A stretch of DNA of 64,000 nt from Sordaria brevicollis (lineage: Eukaryota > Ascomycota > Sordariomycetes > Sordariales > Sordariaceae), in contig JAUTDP010000001.1 of NCBI GenBank assembly GCA_033439795.1, positions 5,456,001 to 5,520,000 on the forward strand, read 5' to 3'. The position numbers and the translations under genes were made by a program. Position 1 is the first letter of the stretch. Every line of letters begins with the position of its first letter. Below the pieces are notes generated by a model, which was not told the DNA's origin, made no database searches, and was given only the letters and a program-made list of their open reading frames with translations. This document shows, one piece after another, positions 10,735 through 22,643 of the stretch.

Positions 10735-13503
10735 TTAATTCCACCCCCCATTTCCACTACCATTCCCATTATCACCAACACTAAACTCCTGCCCATTTCC
10801 CATTGCCCTTCCATCCAACCCCAACGGCAACTCAACAGGTAACTCCCCTCCCAGTTCACCCAGTTTCCTCACATCCCCCCCAGCAGCCTCAACAACCTTC
10901 ACCATCGCCTCGCTCAACTTCCTCCTCTGCTCCGCCGCCTCCCTCTCCCTTCTCGCTTTCGTCTTTGAGGAGCCAGAGGGCGCAACGCCCGACATTAAAG
11001 TGTGGTGGTCGAGGGGGGTGAAGTTTACGAAGCCTATACCGCCTCCGGATGAGGTACCAGAGGAGGAAGAGTGGGATTGGGAAGGAGTTTTGCTGTGGGA
11101 GGTGGAGCGGGATTTGGAGGGTTTGGTTGGGGACTGGCGAGAGGATGAGCGCATGGGGATGGGTTGGGAAGAGTGGTGGGGGTGGTGAGGGAGGGCGTGG
11201 TGTTGCTCGGGAAGGGAGGAAGAAGGGGACTGGAGGTGGGAGGGGAGGGGTGGCATTGGTGGATATCCTCCTACCATTGCTGGATGGAAAGAACCGTTCA
11301 TGGGCAGCCCATTCAACGGGGTGAACCTCCCTGACCCAGAAGAAGAAGGACCAGCGAGAGAGGGAGTAGAACTGGAACTTTTTAATCTCCCACCATTTCC
11401 ACTTCCATTAGGAAAATGGTTCTCAGGAACAACACGATGTCCACTCGCCCCTATGGCTTTAGCAAACGCGGAGGCAGAAGCGCCCAGGTCGCCGTGGGAG
11501 GCAGCGTGCGAGAGCCTACTTCCTGCTGACAAAGACATGGAGGAACCGTGGCCGCGACCAGTGAAGGATTTACGTTTGCGAACGGCGGCGGGGGACATCA
11601 ACCCCAGCCCTAACCCAGGGGTAGAGGTGGAGGAGGAGAGATGGTTAATGTTTTGCATTGAGGCTGACCGGCGGTGGAGGCGTTGGCGGCCGCTTCCTGA
11701 GCTACTGTCAGGGACAGCGAGGGATTGCTGCGAAGAACGGGTAGGGCTGGATTCCCGTGATGAACGGCTGACGGCTTGCACTTTGCGTGGGGAAGTTTGG
11801 TAGGAAGGAAGGCGCGAGGCACCGGAGCTGGGGGCTCTAGGTTTGGGTCTGCGCGAGCGAGCAGTAGTTGTGCCCGTTGAAGTGGTTGTGGATGATGAGG
11901 GCTGCGACGGTAAGCACCCATCGGGAAGATATTGTTGTTGGGCAAGGAGGAGTTGAGCGGCGGCGTGAGCTTGAGCTTGTGCGTGTGCTTCAGCTTGGTT
12001 CATCTGCTGCTGGTTTTGATGCAATTGAACCCGGGAAGTAGGTTGCGGCATGTGCAGTACCAGTCCTGAGGTGTCACCTAGTCCGAAGTGATCATCGAAA
12101 TTCCCTTGCTCTTGCAACTGCTGGAGAGCCATTTGCAGGTTCAGAGTGGCTTCGCGGGTGTTTGCGGCGCTGGTTCCTAACTGGAAAGACGAGGACGGGT
12201 CGGGATCGGTATCCATGGCGTCTCCTACGGCTTGATCCCACCAGTTGTTTCCATTGTCGAGGGCGCTTGCGTATAGAGGGTGCAGCTCGGCGGCGGAAGA
12301 GGGCAGGCCATCCACTATTTGAGCAGCAGGCGTCGTCGGTGGTGGTCCGCTGACGCTGAACTGCCACGAGTTCTCACCCCCGGCGGTGGTGGTGACGGGG
12401 AGCTGCGGGATGGTTTGATGTTGCTGATGAGGTGTCTGAATCGGAGTGTGTTGCATCTGCAGAGACAAGTTGGAGGAAATGTCCATGAACGGATCATCCA
12501 TAAAGCTCGTGTTGAACATGTGTGCGTCATTGTTGCTGTTTTGCTCAGCAGTCATCTGTCCCGTCAACGGAGGGGATAGAGGCATCTCCGGCCTTACAAG
12601 ACTGAGATTGTGTGGCCTTGGACGAGCTGTCATCTTGTTCGGTGACGTGCCCATGGTTGTTGATGGCATTGCCGAGGTCACTGCTGGTGCTGTTGTTGTA
12701 ATGGGAAGCTGCTGTTTTTGCTTGTTGTTTCCATGCAGATTGGCCGCCTTGTTCCGGATCTTTGTGTAGAAAGCCTCGAGCCGGGACTTGCGCGGGCTGG
12801 TCGAGGCTGACCCAGGCTGAAGATGAGGCGAGGGAGGAACCGATGCAGACGAGGGCGGAAGATGTATGCGTGGTGAGCCACTGCCCCCGTTCACCGTCAG
12901 CCCCTCGAGCCTCAGCAGCTCCGAGTCGGAGATGGAACCACCGGAGCCCGGTCCTTCCTGGTAGCCTGTGCCGAGGATGGAATTGAGTTCTCTTTGTCCG
13001 GCTATAAGGAGTTGATGTTGTTGTTGACTATACTGGCAATCCATGTTGCTGAGGTCAACGTGCGATCCTGCTCGAACTTGACGGTGCTGTGGTGGGAATT
13101 TGGCCGAAGAAAAACGACCAAGACGTCCAGAAGTAGCAGCAACACTCGCACGGTTTTCGTGGTCCCCTATTCCAGACACAGAAGAATGGTGATCAAGTGG
13201 AGGGCAGCTCAGTGAGGTGAGAGGTGGCGACAAGGAGGACTCGAGAGCTTCTCGGCACATGCGCTCAAAACTTTCATCGCCTCCTCCTTCTGTCCCTCCT
13301 CCTACTCCTTCTTCACCCGTAAATGGCGGAGAAGGTGAGTGGTCCGGCCCATGGTCGTCCAGCACCACAAACTGGTCAAAGAAATCTGCCGATCCCGCAT
13401 CGTCCGTCGCCGAGTCCTGCCAACAGAAGGCGCTGTCGCCTCCTTTGTTCTCGCCGAGGGGTAAATCGCCAACCGCGAAGGACATCCCTTGGACGGTAAC
13501 CAT
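10735..13503 (-). CDS. wetA: WetA-like developmental regulator of conidial maturation
   Basis: Single exon, 922 residues, starting MVTVQGMSFAVGDLP. Most of the protein is low-complexity (Ser, Gln, His, Pro and Gly runs), as in WetA orthologs. The diagnostic part is the C-terminal block at about residues 825-885: FTPLDHHTLMSGVAPSGSS, then KTKARREREAAEQRRKLSEA and a VEAAGGDV segment. This matches the conserved WetA/ESC1 C-terminus as I know it, including the basic KTKARRE helix. WetA acts late in asexual development of ascomycetes, controlling spore-wall maturation. It is isolated by large gene-free stretches on both sides, as is common for developmental regulators with long control regions. 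A CAG-rich run just upstream of the ATG (about 13530-13566) has an in-frame TAG and is not part of the protein. Confidence 0.8.
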   Translation of the reverse strand: MVTVQGMSFAVGDLPLGENKGGDSAFCWQDSATDDAGSADFFDQFVVLDDHGPDHSPSPPFTGEEGVGGGTEGGGDESFERMCREALESSLSPPLTSLSCPPLDHHSSVSGIGDHENRASVAATSGRLGRFSSAKFPPQHRQVRAGSHVDLSNMDCQYSQQQHQLLIAGQRELNSILGTGYQEGPGSGGSISDSELLRLEGLTVNGGSGSPRIHLPPSSASVPPSPHLQPGSASTSPRKSRLEAFYTKIRNKAANLHGNNKQKQQLPITTTAPAVTSAMPSTTMGTSPNKMTARPRPHNLSLVRPEMPLSPPLTGQMTAEQNSNNDAHMFNTSFMDDPFMDISSNLSLQMQHTPIQTPHQQHQTIPQLPVTTTAGGENSWQFSVSGPPPTTPAAQIVDGLPSSAAELHPLYASALDNGNNWWDQAVGDAMDTDPDPSSSFQLGTSAANTREATLNLQMALQQLQEQGNFDDHFGLGDTSGLVLHMPQPTSRVQLHQNQQQMNQAEAHAQAQAHAAAQLLLAQQQYLPDGCLPSQPSSSTTTSTGTTTARSRRPKPRAPSSGASRLPSYQTSPRKVQAVSRSSRESSPTRSSQQSLAVPDSSSGSGRQRLHRRSASMQNINHLSSSTSTPGLGLGLMSPAAVRKRKSFTGRGHGSSMSLSAGSRLSHAASHGDLGASASAFAKAIGASGHRVVPENHFPNGSGNGGRLKSSSSTPSLAGPSSSGSGRFTPLNGLPMNGSFHPAMVGGYPPMPPLPSHLQSPSSSLPEQHHALPHHPHHSSQPIPMRSSSRQSPTKPSKSRSTSHSKTPSQSHSSSSGTSSGGGIGFVNFTPLDHHTLMSGVAPSGSSKTKARREREAAEQRRKLSEAMVKVVEAAGGDVRKLGELGGELPVELPLGLDGRAMGNGQEFSVGDNGNGSGNGGWN

Positions 13504-15104
13504 TGTTGGTGGGTACTGCCGCAGTGCCGTTGCTTGTTGCTGCTGCTATTGCTGCTGTTGCTGCTGAAAAGGTTGGCTCGTATGAAGAAAGCTTGTTATG
13601 CTGATGCTGCTATATTGTGGCTCCAACCGAATAAGGGCGGTGTGTGTGTTTGATAATAGGTAGCCTTGTTGGTTGACGGGATGTTGTTGTTATGCTGCTG
13701 CCGATGCAAACCATGATGAGAAAGGCAAGTTGTTGGTCTTTGTTGACAGGGGAGGGCAGGAAGCATAAGGGAATATGTCTCTCTGCACTGGCCGAAAAGT
13801 CAACAAACCTCAGCTTGCCCCGGCAACGAGAAAATATGAAGCCAAAATTCTTTTCAGATTTAGGAGAGCGAAGAGGCATGTGCTAGACATTTGTATGCGA
13901 GCTCGCAGGGGCAAGGAATGCTGGTGCGATCCATTCCAATTCCTCTCGAGATCTTTTACCGAAGAGGACATGACATGGTGGGCAATGGGCGGGCAATGGC
14001 GGACACTATTCTTCGATGACATGGTATAGCTTCGGAGGGAGCTCGGGGCAAACAAGCCAGGATCATAAAGAAAAAAGAGAATCCCTTTCTTTGTCCACCA
14101 TTCAGCGGAGTCGAGGGAGTCCAAGAGGGCGTCGGCCTTGTAGCTCACCTTGATACAAAGAAGAGCTCCGCCCCACACCGAGGTCTGGAATGTGCCGTTG
14201 GGTGTAAACTGAGACAGGGTAGATTATTGTCATTCCTTATACGAATAGCAACATGCTTGTTTTTCCTGATGCTCCCTGTTTATACTGTGCCGATTGAGGG
14301 CTGTCATCGGCAACGAGCGAAGAGAGCCTCTTCCAGGTTGCGCAGGTACTGCCACACCACCATTTGCCTAGTTGTCGCTTGTCAGCAAGGTCCTGGTTCC
14401 AATACAGGGAGGAAGAAGGCGCACACTAAGTTTGTTTTGTCACATGGGGCCCCCGAACTTCGGGACGGTGTGTCGTCACTTGTCATTCGATATCGATGGC
14501 ACCCCAAGGGATGAGCTATTTCTACCCGTTCTATCGACAAAGGACTCAAGGCTGTGGCCGCCCGCTGACAATTGTATGAAACAATCCCGTTATGTCCCCC
14601 AATCTAGAGCGCATTTCATATACATAGATGCCCCTTTTTCCTCGACATCTTTCCACATAAAAAAAAGAAGAAGACTCGTCCATCAGGCCCGAGCCGTTAT
14701 GCAAAATGACGGTATGTTATCCAGAAAAAGCCTCTGACGTCCCAGGGTGCTGGACCCCGACCAAAAAAATGACTGTCCCAATTCCTCACCATTCAACTCT
14801 AAAGAATGTCACATATCCCAGGCCACAGAATCATTAAAAAGACACCCTTGTAGTTGGACGACCCTGAATCCCACAGATGGTGGATGATGAAAAGCATATG
14901 AATGGTTCCTGTTTTCATGTTTCCCTTTCAGTATAACATGCCTGACATTGAATAATTGGATCCCAGCCTGAACGCCTTGAAATGCTCCACAGATTTGACT
15001 CCGAACCTAACCCATGCGGTCGTAGAAGAAGTGGGGTATAAAAATAACAATGCGTTTCACTCCCATGTCCATACATCAATCAATCAGTCTGTACACGTCT
15101 GCCA
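13504..15104. other. wetA upstream region
   Basis: About 1.6 kb between the wetA start and the stop of the next minus-strand gene, so it holds the wetA promoter and leader and the 3' UTR of the neighbour. CAG/CAA trinucleotide repeats lie at about 13530-13566 and a GTGTGTGTG run near 13637. I see no coding gene. Confidence 0.45.
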
Positions 15105-16658
15105 TCACGGTGGCGTACGATAGGACGATGATGGTATCGCTGGAAAGTGCTGTGATGGCAATTGTTCCGCGGGTAGTACAGGCTGTGCCATGGGAGACGA
15201 ATGGGTCGAATAGGCAACCGACGAGGTCACACTGCCTGTTCCGTGCTCCTTTCGCCTGCGCATCCGGGGCCGACTCCGTACCACGGTAGCGCATCGCATG
15301 GCTGCCTCGGCCGACAGCTGGTAACGGAGAGGGAGAGTTCCCTCGACCGTGTGTTTCCGGATACCTGCCGGCACATTACCAGCGCGGCGTACCTGTATCG
15401 ACTCAAGCAGCGCCCGCTCTTCCTCTAATACATCAACCGTTCCGTCACGATAGCGCTCATCGACTTCCAACTCCATTGATGCGAAATCGAAGCCGTGGTC
15501 AACCTTTAAATCGTCTAATGATGAAAGAACGGGTGCTGACGGCGCTGGAAGAGGCGGGGCACTTCGCACGTTACACTGGGTGCCGGTTTCAATCATATCC
15601 TCCACCAGGGCTTGGATGCTCCGCGATTGCGTTTGGGCGTTATATTTCAATTGCTTCTTTTCGGGTCGCTGCCGTCTAGTCTCGGAAGTGTTTGCTGAAG
15701 AAGAAGAAAAGGTGATATTTGGTGTCGAGGGTGTGATGCTAGACGCAGAGTAGGAGGGAGGAAGTAGAGATTTGATGTCGGCGTCGTCGAGATCAATCGC
15801 ATCATCCATCTCAATTCCGTCATCGACTTCAAGGCTGCCAACTTCCGCCCATGATTGAAGATCGGCAGTGCTGGTAGAGGTAGCAGCGGTATCGGGTACC
15901 AGCGACATGGCAGTTGGCGGTGACAAGGGCTGCTGCTGCTGCTGTTCCTGCGGCTGTTCCTGCTGCTGCTGTTCCTGCTGCGACTGTTCCCGCTGCTCCT
16001 TCTCCTGCTTCCGCGCTTGCTCCTCCCGCTCCTTCTGCTGTCGCCTCTGTTCCTCCTGATACATAAGCAGTTGAGCCTCCTTGTTGAGGATGGCGCGGGC
16101 ATTTGGAGATAAATGCCGAGGTGCGACATCTGGAATCGGACCCGGGATTTCTGTTATCAAGTCGTCTGGCGGGATTAGCCACGCAGGATTGAAATGGGGA
16201 GGGAGAGTGTTCGGGTCCCTTCCCGCCCCCCATGCCGTTGCTGATGTGGATGCTGCGGGTGCTGAAGCTGTTGAAGTTGTCGAAATGCTCCTCGTCGCTG
16301 TTGCCGTGGACGTCGATGGTGCCGAAGGGGTGGTGGTCAATGAAGGCCGTTTCTGGATCTTGTGGTGCGACGGAGCGCGGTGTCGGCGTCGTGGAATATG
16401 GTGGCGCCGTACATAGGTGCGGTTTGGGTCATAGTGAGGGCTTTCGGCGAAATATCCGGGGCGTCTCTCTGGGTTCCTTATGGCCCTGGCCAGAACATCA
16501 TCGGCATCATCGGTTGGGGCTATGTGAAGATCACCATCGCGGGTGTTGTTGTCGCTGACGCTGGCGCTGGCCGACGGCGTAGATGTAGAGGGAGAAGCAG
16601 AAGCAGCGGCAGCTGGCTGCTTCCCTTTGCCGTCCATTGAATAGTTTGGATCAAACAT
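15105..16658 (-). CDS. Ser/Ala- and Gln-rich protein of unknown function
   Basis: Single exon of 517 residues (start MFDPNYSMDGKGKQ; a second Met at residue 8 is an alternative start). I do not recognise a family. Visible features in order: an Ala/Ser/Thr-rich N-terminus; a basic stretch near residues 85-105 (YVRRHHIPRRRHRAPSHHK); a PGPIPDVAPRHLSPNARAIL segment leading into a long Glu/Gln/Arg helix likely to form a coiled coil (about 195-250, ending in polyglutamine from a CTG/CAG repeat at about 15930-16050); an acidic patch (VDDGIEMDDAIDLDDADI, about 275-295); and a C-terminal region with basic SRPRMRRRKEHGTG. A nuclear or scaffold role is possible but not shown. Long uninterrupted frame and sustained composition support a real gene. 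Confidence 0.72.
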   Translation of the reverse strand: MFDPNYSMDGKGKQPAAAASASPSTSTPSASASVSDNNTRDGDLHIAPTDDADDVLARAIRNPERRPGYFAESPHYDPNRTYVRRHHIPRRRHRAPSHHKIQKRPSLTTTPSAPSTSTATATRSISTTSTASAPAASTSATAWGAGRDPNTLPPHFNPAWLIPPDDLITEIPGPIPDVAPRHLSPNARAILNKEAQLLMYQEEQRRQQKEREEQARKQEKEQREQSQQEQQQQEQPQEQQQQQPLSPPTAMSLVPDTAATSTSTADLQSWAEVGSLEVDDGIEMDDAIDLDDADIKSLLPPSYSASSITPSTPNITFSSSSANTSETRRQRPEKKQLKYNAQTQSRSIQALVEDMIETGTQCNVRSAPPLPAPSAPVLSSLDDLKVDHGFDFASMELEVDERYRDGTVDVLEEERALLESIQVRRAGNVPAGIRKHTVEGTLPLRYQLSAEAAMRCATVVRSRPRMRRRKEHGTGSVTSSVAYSTHSSPMAQPVLPAEQLPSQHFPAIPSSSYRTPP

Positions 16659-16916
16659 TTGTGCGGATTGTTGTTGATTGATGTTGTGACAGTTGGTTGG
16701 GATGATTGAAGCTGGTGTCGCCGTGTGTCGGTGTCCGTCTCACTCCGACTGACCCAGCTGGACGGGTTGGGTTGAGTGGACGAGACGAGATCCCGGGACC
16801 CGTCGCAAACAAAAGAAGGTTGAGTCGCCCGACCGGTACTGTTCAATGGATGGATGGGAGCAGTGAAACAGTTGACGGACGGGAGCTCGTACTCGTGTTG
16901 TGCGAGACGAGATGGA

Positions 16917-16944
16917 TGTGTGTGTGTATGTGTGTGTGTGTTTG
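16917..16944. repeat. (TG)n microsatellite
   Basis: An imperfect run of TG dinucleotides with one TATG interruption, in the upstream region of the Gln-rich protein gene. Seen directly. Confidence 0.85.
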
Positions 16945-17298
16945 TGAAAGGGTGAAATGGGTGGGAAAGGAGGAAAAGGGCGGATGTATTCCAGGTTTCC
17001 CTTTGCTATCGAGACATATGGACCTGGGACTGGAGCTTTGTTGAGAGGAGAGGAGGAGTGGAAGAGGACCTGAGCCAAAGCGCCGGGACAAGTCCACCGA
17101 GTTGTCGGTAGCGATGGAACGATGTCGGTCGCTAGCAGTTGGCCACTCACTCTGCCACCACTCTGGACAACCAAAGTACCTCTAGACTCTAGCGGCAAAG
17201 CAGGAATTGGCGCTTGGGGCCAATGGCGAGGTCCTGGAAGTATGCTAATGGCGACACGTTGTGTTGATCAGGTAGGTCGGTATGAGTGGCACCGGGTA

Positions 17299-17324
17299 AT
17301 TGATTGATTGATTGAATGATTGAC
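17299..17324. repeat. (TTGA)n microsatellite
   Basis: Tandem TTGA/ATTG units with one interruption, in noncoding DNA. Seen directly. Confidence 0.8.
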
Positions 17325-17371
17325 GTTGACTTGGAACCGACGGCATGCACTGCAGAGTCGTATGTGGTGTT

Positions 17372-17392
17372 CAGCAGCAGCAGCAGCAGGCA
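17372..17392. repeat. (CAG)n microsatellite
   Basis: Six tandem CAG units followed by GCAG in noncoding DNA; not part of any convincing reading frame. Confidence 0.8.
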
Positions 17393-20300
17393 GCATGTCA
17401 TGTCAGGATTGATTTTTTGGGGAATGGGACAGGCAGGATGTGTGAAATGCGTGTGGGAGTTCCAGAGTGAGGAAATCGAATGGAAAGGAGGAAACAACAA
17501 GCAGACGGGAACCGACGCAGTGGACGAGGATGGGGCTTGCTGAGTCCTTGGTGATGAGCGACCGGGGGGAGAACTTGGGAAGAGGGGATTCATCCACAAC
17601 GTCGAGCAAGGTTGTGGAAAAAGACTCTAGCTGCATCTGTAAAAGTGCCACGGCTTGACGGCCTGTCGGGTCGGTTCAAGGTCCAGAAAAGAGGAGGGAA
17701 TGGATCCTGCATGCAGCTGGCTATCATCCACCATTATCTCCTCGCTCCTCTCCTCTGGATTTACCAGTTTGCTAGTGGCAATCCATTGAGACGACCGCCT
17801 GCCTTCATTACACCTTTCTCTTGACCCTGTCTCGTTTATCTTTTACAAGTGTAGTCTGAGGAAGTTGTGATGAGTTGTTGACAGGACAAGACGGTTCTTG
17901 AGGTTAAGCGAAACGTGATGGTTGAAAATGGACATTTCCCTGGATATACCACTGAAATGATGATGAATTCCCCAAGGAATTGCCCTGACCCAATGACGAC
18001 CCCGTACATACATAGCTCACTCACCCACTCCTCGAGTCCCAGTCCCGTTCGACTCTCCTTGGTCTCCCCCCGTTCCCTTGGACTGGGACCGTGTCTTGCA
18101 AGTGCTTGGCTGTGCCCAGACTTGCCCAGCAGCTGGTTCGTCCTGTGGTTGGCTGTGGGCAGGGTCTGGATGGGGAATGCACGAGGGTCAGGGACTCCAT
18201 CTGGCTTTTGCCGTGCTGGCCACTCATTTGTCGGCTCCCTTCTGTTCTCATGTCGATGCCCATGCCCAGGCTCGCTCGTCACCCGTCACCGAAAAAGCCT
18301 TGTTGCGCGACACTCAAACACTCTGCCGGGTGAACCAAGCCGTTGGAGACCACCGCGCCCAATGACTGGCTGGCCCTCGCGTTACTTTGCACTGTCAGAA
18401 GTCAGCATCCTGTTCTTTTCGGTGGGCACACCCGGCCTGGGAACGGGACGTGGGGCGTCCCAGACACACGGTGCCAAATCCCGTCCATCCACACAAACGG
18501 CTACCGTCACCGACGAGGGGCATCTCTCTAGAATTCTTCAATCCCGATAGAGAATAGAGATGAGTTCTTTGATGAGGGAAAGTCAGATGTCATCACGGAA
18601 ACGAAATCACAATTGTGGTGCCAGTCCTTCTTGGTCACACTCTGGGCAGTCTACCCGAGTCTCAAAAACCTCCTGCGCTAGAAAAATTCTGAGCTGAGCA
18701 CTTGCTCCGGGCGGTTGGGTAGCAAAGCCGAAGGGGGCAGCGGGCTTGAAAGTGAGGCACCTGCCAACCCTGGGGATAAAATCATCAAAAAAAGTCCATC
18801 CTCTGCCACAACCCTCAATCACTCTCACTGCTAACCCTGAACGGAGCAAACGTCCTTTTCGGACTGGACCCATATGGCCGCCCATGTTTGCCTGTCATTC
18901 GTCCATCTGACCCTGCTACGTTGCATCGCTCTGCGCCGACTAGCGGCGTGAAGCGCAACACCATTGGTCCATCACCACCACACTTGTCGACAGCAAGGGT
19001 GACCGGCCTGCCGGCGAACTCGTTTGTGTGAGAGGGGGGACTCGCACACCCGCACGGATGATCGGATCGAGGAACCCCTTCGTCTTTCTTCTCACCATGC
19101 CAGCAATGTCCCCAACCGTACCATCTCCTTGGGACCTCGACCACGACGACGACGCGAGGGAGCAACAAGATAGGAGCACCCTATCATCATGTTTGTCCGG
19201 TGTGCCGTGTTTCAACTTGGTTCCCTGTTCTTGTTCATCAAAGATATGGCCGAGATGGCCCAATGCAATGTCCTTCATCTATTTTACATTTCCTCCTCCT
19301 TGACTCCTTCACCGTCTTCCTTCCCGGAGACACTTCTCCTTTCACTAGTTTGAAAAAGGTTGGCCAGCACTACAAAGTACAAAAAACTCGTCCGGTCATC
19401 CTTTGCCCAAACAGGCAGACAACATGCGCAACATAAAGAAAAGGCTGAACCGTCAGCCATACAGGCAACCGACCCCCCAATTCTCTCTGCCTGGTCCCCT
19501 TTGTGTATGCGTGTGCTTTTCGAAAGCAATCAACACTTGCCTGGTCTATTTATATGAACCTACCTAGTGTACCTACCTCTTCCTCCGTCAATCACCATGT
19601 ACGGTGACGAGGCCTCGTGAGGGCTTCGAGGCTTGCGGGAGAGCCGATTCACAGGGCAAGTCAACGTGCTTGAAGCCCTTCAACATGGACAGCAATCAGG
19701 CCACATGTGCGTTAGTGGCGTTTTATATACGTCTTCTTGTCCGTCCACGCTCCCCAAAGCTCTCGGGGTTTTCTGGGCCATGCGATGCGTCCTTTCGACG
19801 AGCCTTCCCGTCGCTACATATGCATCTGGCCGTGCGGCCGTGTGTTTCTGGGGCCATGTTGACGGGTTGCGCAATCAGTGGTTGACGATCAATCAATCAA
19901 TGGGCGGCCGTCGTCATGAGTTATGCCGTGTCTCCTTCTGAAGCTTCTGGCCGTTCATTGCGTGCCCTGGGAATTTTCTAGCTTCGTTCCCAACGGTCGG
20001 CTTTGTGCATTTTCTACCACCTTGTCCCGTCTGTTCCTTGTACTTCCAAACATAAACATGGCTTTCAATGCCCGATGAAGCCGAAGAATCAAGAGATTGA
20101 TTGAGTGGTCAGGAAAAGGGCCATGGAACCAGGAAGTTTTGAGTTGTCAATCACGGCTATCTCCCTCCGAGATAACGTTGTGGGGAGCGAGACATCTTAG
20201 CTTTCCTGGGTCTATATCTGAACATCCAAATCTCTTCACCAAAAGACATCACATCTGGGGGATGACACATATTCATATCGATCGCCCATCAAAATCAATC

Positions 20301-22621
20301 ATGAACCCAGAACCACCGCCCTGGAAATACCAAATGACAATCAACTCCGCAAAATTCCAAATACCACCACCTAACCCACTCCACGAAATCCACAACAGGC
20401 CTGGCCGGCCACATGAACTGGTGACCAAATTCCTGGGAACGACACTCACAGCAGCCAACGGCTTTCTACTGCACTGTTTCACCACCTTCAGGTCCTCGCT
20501 TGGTCGCTTGGGCCCTTTCTACTAGGTCGCTTGCCCATCACCTCGCTTCAGGGTACAAGCACATATTTACACGGTGCTAAATAGCATGTGGTGTAATAAG
20601 CGAGGGAGGGATGGAAATCCATTCATGTCGCTGGCCGGAGCTTCTGCTTCGTCGGCGCTTTTGCCCGACCCCGACGACGACACCGATAGAGTGGTTTGCA
20701 ATGCGGGAATGGCACTACATACAGGCGGACGGGAAGGTACAGTATCTATCATCACCATGATCCTGACCCTGGGATCTTGAGATGTTTTGTGTTAGTGTCG
20801 CTCGAAGACTGAAGTATGGGATGGATGATTCTCTTCTCATGGGTATCACAGAGTCTTACACTTGAGATCTGACGATTGAATTGATCACCACAACATGACT
20901 GCCAAACTCATCTCCGTCAACAACAGAAACGCCCCCAATACCCAAGAGCTTACAACACCCTTCCCACAACTTCAAATCCCCGCGATATTCCCGTTATTTC
21001 AAATATCACCCTCGTTGCCTGTGCGTCCTCAGCTGGTCGATCAACAAACAACCTCGAAGCTTCAGCTTCCAGTAATAACCAGGGAACAGTCACCGGGATC
21101 TTCAACATCAGGGTCCCTCCTTGTCTCACTCTCTTCTCTTCTCAGTGTAAGCACGATCTGCGAACCTTGTCTTTGTCTCTCGCCTGTGTCTCGCTGTCAT
21201 GTCACGCTGCCACGCTTTTTGTACGGCATCACTTCACCTAAATAGTACACATATACCGTGCTAGGTGTTATTAGCGAGGGAAAGAAGTCGCCGACTCGTC
21301 AATTGGGACTCGGGGTGAATTTTGGTGTCACCGAAGATCCAATCGCATGTGCCTGTGTTTACACGTTTCTTTCGATTCAGTTAGGGCATGCTGAGATGAA
21401 GTGGAAGTCCGGCGTCGGCGCTCTATCTCGTGAAGCTATTGAGGAATGAGCGAGAGATTGCAAAGTGGAACGCAAACGAAGAATACGGTGCGGTGGTGAT
21501 AAGAAGAAGGAGCGAAAACTCTGTTGCATATCGGGTCCTTGCCAAAAGGAAAGAACAGTAAAGACCGTTGTCCCGATGTTGACGACATTCGGGAGGCAGG
21601 TGCGATTTCCTATCTCAGAAATGAGCAGCCCAGCAGATGATCTTCTTTCCTCATGACGGTGAGAGAAGTACACCGACGCCATCTGGGGCTCCCACAAGAT
21701 TTCTGCGAAAAAAGCTGTCCGTACATCATCATCGCATCACTCGAGTACAATGTCAACACCACGATCACTTCTACCTTAGAAACACAATAGGTCACCGAGC
21801 TCTTTGTCCACGCCGCAACCTCACAGCTCGCCGAGCTCGCGTAGGTAGGTACCACCATCCCTCTGCGAGTCAGCACCAGTCCCTGCGCAAGATCACCATC
21901 GGAGACGTCACCGAACTAACCGACCAACCGTCATGATCCAATATCAAACGCTCCCACGACGAAAATTCCATCCTCTGGCCCCGATCCAGTCCGAGTAAAG
22001 AAGGCGCGGCCAGTTCCCTCAAACCCTCAAAGTTTGGTAGCGTCGGTAGTTGGTCCGATTCTCATGACCCCTTCATATTAACCAACCTTATAACGTTTTT
22101 TAACGGTTACCACCCACCCGCCCTATTGTTTCTACAGTACCAAACTTCCCATGTCCCTACCGAGCAATCTGGCGTCAAAGGTCCTTCTGCAACTGCTTTG
22201 ACGCGCGCTCGAACAATCATGTCTCGCATGTCACTTCATGACCACCCCTAGCACGTTACATTCGATCAATTCATCCGACGGTTTAAACGCGCCGTTGAGA
22301 CATCAGGTAATATCGAACCATCGCACAAGAGCATGGGGTCTGCGAACAATGGATAAAAGGAGGGGAAGTCCCACACTCCGAAGAAGGGAACTTGGGGGTG
22401 AACAAAGGCCTACCGGTGTCCTGAATCATCTACAGGTTTATCGAACAGAGAGGGTTGCCTGCCAGCTGCCATCAGTGCGACAGTGTCGTAGGCCAGGACC
22501 GCGAGGAATGAGAAGGACATGGCATGTTCCGGCCGAGGAAACAGGCTGCTCGACAACAAAAAAAGAGGACGACAAGTGTCAATCGGGTGGCTCGATATAA
22601 TGAAAGAATGAGGAAAGTATT

Positions 22622-22643
22622 CCCGTCCGTCCGTCCGTCCGTC
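22622..22643. repeat. (CCGT)n microsatellite
   Basis: Five tandem CCGT units in noncoding DNA. Seen directly. Confidence 0.85.

Noticed and set aside
13530..13566. CAG/CAA run upstream of wetA as an N-terminal polyglutamine extension
   Set aside because: The glutamine frame contains a TAG before the start codon, so it is leader or promoter sequence.
17915..18550. 211-codon plus-strand frame in the desert
   Set aside because: Erratic composition, many Trp/Cys/His, no domain; overlaps equally long frames on the other strand.
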